From: Frondihabitans sp.
GTDB lineage: Bacteria; Actinomycetota; Actinomycetes; Actinomycetales; Microbacteriaceae
Assembly: GCA_025464735.1 (NCBI GenBank)
Contig: JAODMX010000047.1
Location: 1-5,466 of the forward strand
Direction: 5' to 3'
DNA length: 5,466 nucleotides
The notes under the pieces are model-generated. The model searched no databases. It was not told the origin of the DNA and worked only from the letters and a program-made list of their open reading frames with translations. This document shows positions 1 through 5,466 of the stretch, piece after piece. Positions within the stretch are counted from its first letter, which is position 1; the number at the start of each line of letters is the position of its first letter. A program made the position numbers and the translations under genes.

Positions 1-511
1 CATGGTCGCCGACGTCGAGGAAACCGAGTACTTCGTCGCTCTCGCCCGCGAGCTCGGCATCCGCACCGCCGGCGTGATGGCGGAGATTCCGTCGCTCGCC
101 CTCATGGCCGAGCAGGTGCTCGCCGCCTGCGACTTCGTGAGCATCGGCACCAACGACCTCACGCAGTACACGATGGCCGCCGACCGCATGCTCGGTACGG
201 TCGCTTCTTATCAGGATCCGTGGCACCCTGCGGTCCTCCGCCTCGTCGCCCAGCTCGGCGGTGCGGGTGCGGCGGTCTCGAAGGGGGTCGGCATCTGCGG
301 TGAGGCGGCATCCGATCCGCTGCTCGCCGTCGTCCTCGTCGGGCTCGGTGCGACCACCCTCTCGATGACGCCGGCGGCGCTGGCCGACGTTCGAGCCGAA
401 CTGTCCCTCCACACGCTCGAGGAGGCCAAGTCGATGGCTGCTGCAGCTCTCGCGGCCCCCTCCGCCGCGGCCGCTCGCGAGGCGGTCGCCTTGGTCACGC
501 ACTCCCACTGA
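1..511 (+). CDS. ptsI: Phosphoenolpyruvate-protein phosphotransferase (PTS Enzyme I), C-terminal part, 5' truncated by the window
   Basis: Enzyme I takes phosphate from PEP and passes it to HPr, the first step of every PTS; it acts in the cytoplasm. Only the last 169 residues are visible, the end of the PEP-binding TIM barrel. The first ATG (position 2) is internal, because the alignment to Enzyme I runs straight through it. Visible signatures, numbered from that Met: GVMAEIP (24-30), whose Glu28 matches the Mg2+-ligand Glu of the family; SIGTNDLTQY (47-56), whose Asp52 matches the second Mg2+ ligand; and GICGEAASD, whose Cys99 matches the conserved active-site Cys (Cys502 in E. coli). The phosphorylated His lies in the missing N-terminal half. 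The tail is Ala-rich and ends HSH-stop. The gene is followed after 79 bp by mtlA on the same strand with no visible terminator, so co-transcription is likely. Identity is secure; whether this is the only Enzyme I of the cell cannot be seen. Confidence 0.96.
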   Translation, partial: MVADVEETEYFVALARELGIRTAGVMAEIPSLALMAEQVLAACDFVSIGTNDLTQYTMAADRMLGTVASYQDPWHPAVLRLVAQLGGAGAAVSKGVGICGEAASDPLLAVVLVGLGATTLSMTPAALADVRAELSLHTLEEAKSMAAAALAAPSAAAAREAVALVTHSH

Positions 512-546
512 CCACGCACTCGAACCGACATGCACTCGAACTGACA
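499..546 (+). repeat. Three imperfect 15-bp tandem repeats across the ptsI stop codon
   Basis: Copies lie at 499-513 (GCACTCCCACTGACC), 516-530 (GCACTCGAACCGACA) and 532-546 (GCACTCGAACTGACA). Copies 2 and 3 differ at one base; copy 1 is more diverged. The period is 16-17 bp. The ptsI stop TGA (509-511) lies in copy 1, and an equivalent in-frame TGA (542-544) lies in copy 3. The array could be a slippage duplication of the gene end or a row of binding sites upstream of mtlA. The repeat pattern is seen directly; any function is inference. Confidence 0.75.
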
Positions 547-570
547 CACCCCCTCCCCACCACTGATTTT
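541..570 (+). promoter_or_regulatory. Weak candidate promoter for mtlA
   Basis: CTGACA (541-546) matches five of six bases of the TTGACA -35 consensus. GATTTT (565-570), 18 bp downstream, is a poor -10 match. Transcription would begin about 15 bases before the mtlA start, leaving just enough room for its ribosome site. The -35 lies in the third tandem repeat. The match is weak, and mtlA may simply be read from the ptsI promoter. Confidence 0.2.
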
Positions 571-572
571 CC

Positions 573-583
573 GAAGAGAAAGA
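573..583 (+). promoter_or_regulatory. Purine-rich ribosome binding site of mtlA
   Basis: GAAGAGAAAGA ends 7 bases before the ATG at 591. It lacks a perfect AGGAGG core but is an uninterrupted purine run at normal spacing in otherwise C-rich surroundings, which supports ATG 591 as the start. Confidence 0.55.
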
Positions 584-590
584 TTCCACA

Positions 591-2147
591 ATGACAACGA
601 CGTCTCCAGACGCTCCGGCCAAAGACCGCGCCGGCGGCCGCGTCCGGGTCCAAAAATTCGGCGCATTCCTCGCAGGCATGGTCATGCCCAACATTGCGAT
701 CTTCATCGCGTGGGGCCTGATCACGGCGTTTTTCATCCCGACGGGTTGGACTCCCATCGCGATATTGGGTGGTAACGCGTCTGGCAGCATTACGGGCGTA
801 GTCGGACCGATCCTGACCTACCTGATTCCGCTCGCCATCGCCATACAGGGTGGCCGAATGGTCTATGACATCCGCGGCGCGGTCGTCGGCTCGGTGTTCA
901 CGATGGGCGTTATCCTCGGCTCCGACTCGACGATGATTCTCGGCGCGATGATCTGCGGACCTCTCGGCGCCTACCTGGTGAAATGGATGGACCGGATCTG
1001 GGACGGCAAGATCAAGCCGGGCTTCGAGATGCTGGTGAACAACTACTCAGCGGGTCTCCTGGGCTTCGGGCTGTTCATGGTCGGCTTCTTCTGGCTCTCA
1101 AAGCTGTTCAGCCTGATCGTCACGGGCCTCGGCAACGCGGTCAATGCCCTGGTGCAGGCCCACCTGCTGCCCCTCGCAAGCCTCTTTATTGAGCCGGCAA
1201 AGATCTTCTTCCTCAACAACGCGATCAACCATGGCGTCCTCGACCAGTTGGGTGCACAGCAGGTCAAGGAGTCGGGCAAGTCCATCCTGTTCTTGCTCGA
1301 AGCGAACCCTGGCCCGGGTCTCGGTATCCTCCTTGCCTTCACTTTCTTCGGTGTCGGCGTCGCTCGTTCGACCGCTCCTGGCGCGATCATCATCCAGTTC
1401 TTTGGTGGCATTCACGAGATCTACTTCCCCTTCGTGCTACAGAAGCCGATCCTCTTCATCGCAGTTATTCTTGGTGGCGCCACGGGTGTCGCCACCAACG
1501 TGGCGTTCAACTCCGGCCTCACAGGTCCGGCCTCGCCCGGTTCGATCATCGCGGTCCTGATCAATACGTCGAAGGACAGCTACGTCGGTGTCGTGCTATC
1601 TGTGGTCCTCTCGGCCGCGGTATCAGGCGTCGTCGCGTCGTTCTTCCTCATCTCGACTCGAAAGCGTGACCTTGCGAACGCGGAGACGGCTGGTGACATG
1701 AGCGCGGCCCTCGCGAAGATGCAAGCGACTAAGGGTCGTGACGCGAACTCGGCCACCGTCGGTGTCTTCGGCAGCAAGCCTCCGGCCAGCGAGGAGGAGG
1801 CGGAGTCGACGTTCGGCGGAGTCGGGAGCTCCCCGGCCCCAAGCGGGACAACGACGGCAACGCGAGTGGAGAACATCGTCTTCGCGTGCGACGCCGGCAT
1901 GGGTTCGAGTGCGATGGGCGCGAGCGTCCTGCGGAACAAGATCAAGAAGGCCGGAATCGAGGGGGTTACGGTGGTCAACAAGGCCATTGCAAACCTCTCA
2001 GGAGACGAAGACCTGATCATCACGCAGCAGCAGCTCACCGACCGGGCGAAGACCATGAATCCGGGTGCGCAACACGTGTCCGTGGACAACTTCATGAACG
2101 CTCCGCAGTACGACCAGGTCGTCGAGCAGCTCGCCAACCAGAAGTAA
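591..2147 (+). CDS. mtlA: PTS mannitol transporter subunit IICB
   Basis: This membrane permease carries mannitol across the cytoplasmic membrane and phosphorylates it to mannitol 1-phosphate. It has 518 residues, laid out as an amphipathic N-terminal segment (about 18-28), a hydrophobic EIIC domain (to about 355), a polar Ala/Ser/Pro/Glu-rich linker (357-424) and an EIIB domain (425-518). EIIC shows the family motifs NNAINHG (209-215) and GGIHE (272-276), whose Glu276 corresponds to the conserved sugar-binding Glu of MtlA. EIIB opens with IVFACDAGMGSSAMGAS, and Cys433 is the phosphocysteine. There is no fused EIIA domain; that role falls to the separate mtlF just downstream, as in many Gram-positive mannitol systems and unlike E. 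coli MtlA (IICBA). The start ATG 591 has a purine-rich site 7 bases upstream and gives a normal N-terminus. Hand-counted GC in sampled 60-base lines is near 57-58%, lower than in neighbours, probably partly because of membrane-protein codon content. Mannitol specificity is well supported by the adjacent mtlD. Confidence 0.97.
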   Translation: MTTTSPDAPAKDRAGGRVRVQKFGAFLAGMVMPNIAIFIAWGLITAFFIPTGWTPIAILGGNASGSITGVVGPILTYLIPLAIAIQGGRMVYDIRGAVVGSVFTMGVILGSDSTMILGAMICGPLGAYLVKWMDRIWDGKIKPGFEMLVNNYSAGLLGFGLFMVGFFWLSKLFSLIVTGLGNAVNALVQAHLLPLASLFIEPAKIFFLNNAINHGVLDQLGAQQVKESGKSILFLLEANPGPGLGILLAFTFFGVGVARSTAPGAIIIQFFGGIHEIYFPFVLQKPILFIAVILGGATGVATNVAFNSGLTGPASPGSIIAVLINTSKDSYVGVVLSVVLSAAVSGVVASFFLISTRKRDLANAETAGDMSAALAKMQATKGRDANSATVGVFGSKPPASEEEAESTFGGVGSSPAPSGTTTATRVENIVFACDAGMGSSAMGASVLRNKIKKAGIEGVTVVNKAIANLSGDEDLIITQQQLTDRAKTMNPGAQHVSVDNFMNAPQYDQVVEQLANQK

Positions 2148-2170
2148 CGACAGAAAGTAGCATTCAGGCC

Positions 2171-2608
2171 ATGACCACTTCCGTCCTCCAGAAGAGCCAG
2201 ATCCGAGCCGAAGGCACCGCCACCACCAAGTCGGAGGCGATGCAGGAGGCTGCTGACATCCTCGTGGAGGCGGGAGCGGTCACCGCCGACTACCTGCCCG
2301 CGATGATCGAGCGCGAGAAGAGCGTCTCGACCTATATGGGTAACTACCTGGCGATCCCGCACGGCACGAACGAGTCGAAGGATTCGATCCTCGCCTCGGC
2401 GCTCTCGTTCGTGCGCTACTCCACGCCGATCGACTGGGACGGCAACCCTGTCCACTTCGTCGTCGGAATCGCGGGCATCGAGAACCAGCACCTCGAAATC
2501 CTCTCGAAGATCGCCATCGTCTTCTCCGACGACGACCAGGTGCAGGCGCTCCGCGACGCCGCCGGTGTCGACGAGATCTTCGCGCAGCTCGAAGAGGTCA
2601 ACGAGTGA
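2171..2608 (+). CDS. mtlF: PTS mannitol transporter subunit IIA
   Basis: This cytoplasmic phosphocarrier accepts phosphate from HPr and hands it to Cys433 of MtlA. It has 145 residues, the size of a single EIIA domain of the mannitol/fructose family. [10 protein letters not shown] (57-66) contains the phosphorylated His64, and His107 in the ENQHLEIL stretch matches the second conserved active-site His. The N-terminal part (residues 10-30) aligns with the usual start of the domain, so ATG 2171 is preferred even though the open frame runs back to about 1886 inside mtlA. The ribosome site is weak: AGAAAG at 2152-2157, 13 bases from the ATG. The gene starts 23 bp after the mtlA stop, and its own stop overlaps the mtlD start by four bases, so it is clearly part of the operon. 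Truncation or damage is not visible. Confidence 0.95.
   Translation: MTTSVLQKSQIRAEGTATTKSEAMQEAADILVEAGAVTADYLPAMIEREKSVSTYMGNYLAIPHGTNESKDSILASALSFVRYSTPIDWDGNPVHFVVGIAGIENQHLEILSKIAIVFSDDDQVQALRDAAGVDEIFAQLEEVNE
2592..2597 (+). promoter_or_regulatory. Ribosome binding site that fixes the GTG start of mtlD
   Basis: AAGAGG lies inside the last codons of mtlF, 7 bases before GTG 2605. The GTG shares bases with the mtlF stop (GTGA, 2605-2608). This is the usual arrangement for translational coupling and gives the expected [14 protein letters not shown]-terminus of the dehydrogenase. Confidence 0.7.
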
Positions 2609-3786
2609 CGACGGCGGTTCATTTTGGGGCTGGCAACATCGGTCGCGGATTCGTGGGTCTCCTGCTCCATGAGGCCGGGTACGAGGTTGTATTCGCCGAT
2701 GTCAACGCCGAGCTGATCGACGAGCTCGCCGCAGCAGAGTCCTACACCGTGCACGAGGTGGGCGCGGGAGCGCTCGACCACGAGGTCACCCGGTTCCGAG
2801 CGCTGAACAGTGCGGCGGACGAGGCCGGCGTCGTCGCGGAGGTCGCGGCAGCCGACATCGTGACCTGCGCGGTCGGGCCGAACGTCTTGCGGTTCATCGC
2901 TCCGGTCATCGCAGCCGGTCTTACAGCGCGCGACCCTGAGTCGGCACCGGTGGCCATCCTGGCGTGCGAGAACGCGATCAACGCAACGGACCGCCTCGAG
3001 GAGTTCATCGTGGCGGCGCTCCCCGGCGGAGCCTCGGATCCGGCGCTCGCCAAAGCGATCTTCGCCAACACCGCGGTCGACCGCATCGTGCCGGCGCAGG
3101 CGCCCGGCCAGGGCCTCGACGTGACGGTGGAGACCTACTTCGAGTGGGCCATCGACCGCACACCCTTCGGCGGCGGTGAGCCGAGCATTCCCGGGGTGCA
3201 CTGGGTCGACGGGCTCGAGGCCTCGATCGAGCGCAAGCTCTTCACGGTGAACACTGGTCACGCGACCACGGCCTATCACGGCTTCGTCGCGGGGGCCGAC
3301 AAGATCTCCGACGCCATCGCCCTTCCCGAAGTACGACAGGCCGTCGAGGCCGTGCTGGCCGAGACGAGCGCCCTGCTCATCGCCAAACACGAACTCAACG
3401 CCAAGGATCACGCGGCGTACGTCGCGGCGATCATCCTGCGGTTCGAGAACCCTCACCTCCCCGATACCGTGGCCCGGGTCGGTCGTCAGCCGCTTCGGAA
3501 GCTGTCGCGCGACGAACGGTTCGTTTCGCCAGCGGCGGCGATCGCCGAGTCGGGTGGCGCGCCTGCGGCCCTCCTCGACGCGATGGGTGCCGCTCTTCGC
3601 TTCGACGTGCCCGACGATGAGCAGAGTGTGGAGTTGCAGGAGCTCCTCGCCGACGAGGCCTACGACGACATCGCCCTGGCGAGTCGCATCACGGGACTGG
3701 ACCCATCGCATCCGCTGGTTGCGCCCTTCGCCGAGCGTGTGGCCGCGGCTCGCCGCGCCGCTGTGGACACGCGCACAGCGCCGTGA
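2605..3786 (+). CDS. mtlD: Mannitol-1-phosphate 5-dehydrogenase
   Basis: This NAD+-dependent enzyme oxidises imported mannitol 1-phosphate to fructose 6-phosphate, which enters glycolysis; it is cytoplasmic. It has 393 residues against 382 in E. coli. The N-terminal Rossmann fold shows the dinucleotide motif GAGNIGRG (8-15), and CENAIN matches the conserved segment after the NAD domain. The C-terminal catalytic domain shows [16 protein letters not shown], in which Lys211, Asn216 and His219 have the K-x4-N-x2-H spacing of the polyol-specific long-chain dehydrogenase family. It starts with GTG, overlapping the mtlF stop by four bases, with AAGAGG 7 bases upstream. It is the last gene of the mannitol operon; the next gene lies on the opposite strand, ending 13 bp beyond the mtlD stop. 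Mannitol 1-phosphate rather than free mannitol is inferred as substrate from the shorter length and the adjacent PTS genes. Confidence 0.97.
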   Translation: MTTAVHFGAGNIGRGFVGLLLHEAGYEVVFADVNAELIDELAAAESYTVHEVGAGALDHEVTRFRALNSAADEAGVVAEVAAADIVTCAVGPNVLRFIAPVIAAGLTARDPESAPVAILACENAINATDRLEEFIVAALPGGASDPALAKAIFANTAVDRIVPAQAPGQGLDVTVETYFEWAIDRTPFGGGEPSIPGVHWVDGLEASIERKLFTVNTGHATTAYHGFVAGADKISDAIALPEVRQAVEAVLAETSALLIAKHELNAKDHAAYVAAIILRFENPHLPDTVARVGRQPLRKLSRDERFVSPAAAIAESGGAPAALLDAMGAALRFDVPDDEQSVELQELLADEAYDDIALASRITGLDPSHPLVAPFAERVAAARRAAVDTRTAP

Positions 3787-3799
3787 CCAGGCCGCCGCG

Positions 3800-4258
3800 T
3801 CAGGCGCGCGCGGCCAGGGTCGCGCGCACCACGTCGCCCACGATGCCGTAGACGCCGGCCTCCACGGCGAGAAGCGCGGGAGAGGAGGCCCGGCGTGCCT
3901 CGAGAAGTGGGACGTCGGGGGCGAGGCCCTCCTCGCCGGGGACATCGGGCAGGAGTCGCTGCGTGACCGCCTCCCGGTGGAGCGTGAGCAGAGTTGCCAC
4001 GGTCCGCGGCTCGAGCACGTCGGCGACAACGGCGCTGAGCACGAGCCGTCCGAGCGACTCGGTCTCAGCGCGAGACGGGGCGGAGCGTGTTTCCTGGTCG
4101 GCTAAGGCGGCCCGGGTGTGACGACCGATGCTGGCAAAGACCTCCGGCCACGCCGAACCCTCCTCGAGCGCGTCGTACGGCGGTGCGACGCCAATGCTGG
4201 CCGCATCTAGTCGAGGATCATCGCTCGCGGCGGGACGATCGGTCGTCTCGGCGTCCAT
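3800..4258 (-). CDS. Hypothetical protein, 152 residues, family not recognised
   Basis: The protein starts at ATG 4258-4256, with GAGAGG (4266-4271 on the complementary strand) 7 bases upstream, and ends at TGA 3802-3800. Evidence that it is real: this ribosome site, mostly G or C third codon positions through the middle and end, and a tidy convergent fit against mtlD. The first 35 or so residues are polar, rich in Ala, Asp and Pro, and probably disordered. Residues from about 36 on look soluble and largely helical, with runs such as LGRLVLSAVVADVLEP and VATLLTLHREAV, then a loop rich in Pro, Gly and Glu, then a hydrophobic C-terminal run VEAGVYGIVGDVVRATLAARA. No signal peptide, clear transmembrane span or Cys-based metal site is seen. 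It diverges from the DUF6177-type gene across 156 bp, so the two may share control. It does not resemble the MtlR repressor of E. coli. Function unknown. Confidence 0.7.
   Translation of the reverse strand: MDAETTDRPAASDDPRLDAASIGVAPPYDALEEGSAWPEVFASIGRHTRAALADQETRSAPSRAETESLGRLVLSAVVADVLEPRTVATLLTLHREAVTQRLLPDVPGEEGLAPDVPLLEARRASSPALLAVEAGVYGIVGDVVRATLAARA
3804..3827. terminator. Weak GC-only hairpin, possible bidirectional terminator
   Basis: GCGCGCG (3804-3810) pairs with CGCGCGC (3821-3827) around a 10-base loop, just after the mtlD stop and within the last codons of the opposing gene. There is no T tract on either side. High-GC actinobacteria can use such U-less hairpins, but alternating GC runs arise easily in this composition, and the arms are self-complementary, so support is poor. 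Confidence 0.2.
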
Positions 4259-4414
4259 CTCGTGGCCTCTCGGTCGCGGAGCAGGGTCACGGCCGCAGCT
4301 CTGGCACGACCTGCCTTGACATTAGCGACGTCCGCGGCGCGAGCGTGGAACATACTCGGCTCAAGGTGGGAACGAGCCGGAAGTCCTTGGGGGTGCAGGA
4401 GTTCAATTGGCGGC
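4259..4414. promoter_or_regulatory. Divergent intergenic region between the hypothetical gene and the DUF6177-type gene
   Basis: These 156 bp must hold the start signals for both divergent genes unless they are read from elsewhere. Seen on the + strand: a perfect TTGACA at 4316-4321 and a CATACT (-10-like, four of six matches) at 4351-4356. They are 29 bp apart, too far for one ordinary promoter. On the - strand, TAATGT (4324-4319) resembles a -10 but lacks a good -35. AGGAG (4397-4401) is the probable ribosome site for the + gene, 13 bases from its GTG. GAGAGG (4271-4266) serves the - gene. Individual promoter calls here are low confidence. Confidence 0.5.
4357..4379. repeat. Perfect 6-bp inverted repeat CGGCTC-N11-GAGCCG, possible operator
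   Basis: The arms are CGGCTC (4357-4362) and GAGCCG (4374-4379), separated by 11 bases. It begins immediately after the CATACT -10-like hexamer, so a protein bound here would cover a transcription start for the rightward gene. Six-base arms are short enough to occur by chance; operator function is inference. Confidence 0.35.
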
Positions 4415-5466
4415 GTGGGCACTCCGATACGCCATCCCCTGGTCGATGAGATCACGGCGCGTGTTGTCCGGATCGAGAGCCGGGCGCGCGTCGTCCGGTT
4501 GAGCGCGCCCCTGGCCGACCTCCTGGAAAAGCCCGTGCTCGCCGGTCGAGTCGTCGTGCTGGTCACGCCCGAAACCTCCCGCCTCACGATCGGACTCCGC
4601 TCGGCCCTCATGGCGGTCGGGGGCATGTGGTTGGTGACCACCGGATCCGGGTTCCGAGATGGCATCACAGGCATCGATCATCGTTCGCTGGATGAGGCGG
4701 CGGCGGCTCCGAGCCCGTCGGAAGACGACGACGCACCCGCGATGCCCGTCGAGTCGACGGCGACCGCTGCCGCCGATGTTGCCGCCCAGGTGAGTGTCGA
4801 CGTCACCGTGCTCCACACCCCCGACGCGGACGCGGCGGCGGCCGGAGTTCTCGGCGGTGCCCTCGAAGCCCTCTGCGACGCGATCGGCGGCTACCGACCC
4901 CGGGCCTGGGGCAGGAGCGAACCGCTCGAGATGACCTGGGACAGATGGGTAATGACGGAGGACGCTCGACACCGGGCTCCGCACCCCACCCGGATCATCG
5001 TCGAGGGTGAGAATTTCTCGGCAGCGATCACCGCCCGAATGACCGGTCGAGGCTTCGAAGAGACCATCGCGCTCACCGCAGACATCCCCGGCGGCCCGGC
5101 CGGGCTCGACTCGGTGATCGGGCGGCTGGAGACGGCCCTCGGGCAGCTGACTCGGACGTCCCTGCCGACGTTCGCGCTGGTGCTGGCGCGTGAAGGGGAG
5201 CCCGATCGCTGCTTCCGTCCTGTCACCTACCCGCCGCCCAACCCGCTCGTCCTCCTGATCGGAGCACCGTCGGTGCGACGACTCGAACTCGACGAGGCGA
5301 TCTTCGCCGGTGAACAGGACGTCGTGGTCGTCGGTGCCCCGGCACGGCCCGCCTACCTGCTGCCGCTATGGAACTCCCAGCGCTCCGGCTGGAAAGAACT
5401 CAACGACGCGCTTGACTCGGTCGGTTCCGAAAGGATCAAGACCCTCGTCGAGCCGCCACTGCTCCA
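4415..5466 (+). CDS. DUF6177 family protein, 3' end cut by the window
   Basis: The reading frame is open from GTG 4415 to the window end (350 complete codons). The start is chosen because it puts HPLVDEIT near the N-terminus, where I expect it for short members of the family. AGGAG lies 13 bases upstream, a little far. Upstream in-frame TTG 4316 and GTG 4262 are less likely. Recognition rests on remembered family features: APLADLLEKPVLAGRVVVLV followed by TPETSRLTIGLRSAL (about 31-65), a Trp-containing stretch ending in a Gly-rich turn (71-86), and after a gap GGALEALCDAIGGYRPRAWG with SEPLEMTWDRW (about 147-178). Between them is an acidic Ala/Pro/Asp-rich linker (about 92-122), which joins the two halves. 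No membrane segment, signal peptide or known catalytic motif is seen. Biochemical role unknown. From memory, relatives often lie near type VII secretion genes in actinobacteria; the genes that would show this lie beyond the window. Confidence 0.8.
   Translation, partial: MGTPIRHPLVDEITARVVRIESRARVVRLSAPLADLLEKPVLAGRVVVLVTPETSRLTIGLRSALMAVGGMWLVTTGSGFRDGITGIDHRSLDEAAAAPSPSEDDDAPAMPVESTATAAADVAAQVSVDVTVLHTPDADAAAAGVLGGALEALCDAIGGYRPRAWGRSEPLEMTWDRWVMTEDARHRAPHPTRIIVEGENFSAAITARMTGRGFEETIALTADIPGGPAGLDSVIGRLETALGQLTRTSLPTFALVLAREGEPDRCFRPVTYPPPNPLVLLIGAPSVRRLELDEAIFAGEQDVVVVGAPARPAYLLPLWNSQRSGWKELNDALDSVGSERIKTLVEPPLL

Noticed and set aside
1886..2170. N-terminal extension of MtlF back into mtlA
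   Set aside because: The extended part is an out-of-frame reading of the EIIB domain. The EIIA domain begins just after ATG 2171, which matches the usual family length.
1580..2491. 303-codon open frame on the minus strand opposite mtlA and mtlF
   Set aside because: It is antisense to two secure PTS genes. Its product is compositionally odd, and long antisense frames are expected in high-GC DNA.
3857..3890. GGCCTCC / GGAGGCC inverted repeat as a terminator for mtlD
   Set aside because: It has a 20-base loop and no T tract, and it lies within well-biased codons of the opposing gene; probably chance in GC-rich coding DNA.
2416..4029. 537-codon open frame on the minus strand opposite mtlF, mtlD and overlapping the hypothetical gene
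   Set aside because: It is a shadow of mtlD; the predicted product is Arg/His/Asp-rich with no recognisable domain, and it collides with genes that have family support or good start signals.
4259..4321. In-frame upstream extension of the 152-residue minus-strand protein reading a zinc-ribbon-like CQSCGRD
   Set aside because: The extension runs only 21 codons back to a TAA and contains no ATG, GTG or TTG, so it cannot be translated as a start of this protein. ATG 4258 has a good ribosome site.
4207..4984. Two minus-strand open frames (4207-4674 and 4403-4984) overlapping the DUF6177-type gene
   Set aside because: The + strand frame has recognisable family motifs over the same bases; the minus-strand products are Arg-rich without domains.

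Overview
The window looks like chromosomal DNA from a high-GC actinobacterium, probably in or near Microbacteriaceae. This is inferred from G/C-rich third codon positions, the domain styles of the mannitol PTS proteins, and an actinobacterial DUF6177-type protein. No species can be named from this sequence.

Left part (1-3786, all + strand) is a mannitol phosphotransferase module. It starts inside ptsI, of which only the C-terminal 169 residues of Enzyme I are present. After 79 bp comes mtlA (EIICB, 591-2147), then mtlF (EIIA, 2171-2608), then mtlD (mannitol-1-phosphate 5-dehydrogenase, 2605-3786), whose start codon overlaps the mtlF stop. Together they form one route: PEP phosphate passes from Enzyme I through HPr (not in the window) to MtlF His64 and MtlA Cys433. 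Mannitol is imported as mannitol 1-phosphate, and MtlD oxidises this to fructose 6-phosphate. All catalytic residues checked are present. A set of three imperfect 15-bp tandem repeats covers the ptsI stop codon and lies just upstream of mtlA.

Middle (3800-4258, - strand) is a 152-residue protein I do not recognise, converging on mtlD with a 13-bp gap and no convincing terminator.

Right part: a 156-bp divergent intergenic region (4259-4414) carries a perfect 6-bp inverted repeat and a TTGACA hexamer. It is followed by a + strand gene (4415 to the window end, truncated) that I recognise as a DUF6177 family protein. From memory, this family often sits near type VII (ESX-like) secretion genes in actinobacteria, so the right edge may be the start of such a locus. 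Nothing inside the window proves that. I saw no RNA genes, insertion sequences, CRISPR arrays or prophage genes. The mannitol part is ordinary metabolism. The least explained material is the right third.
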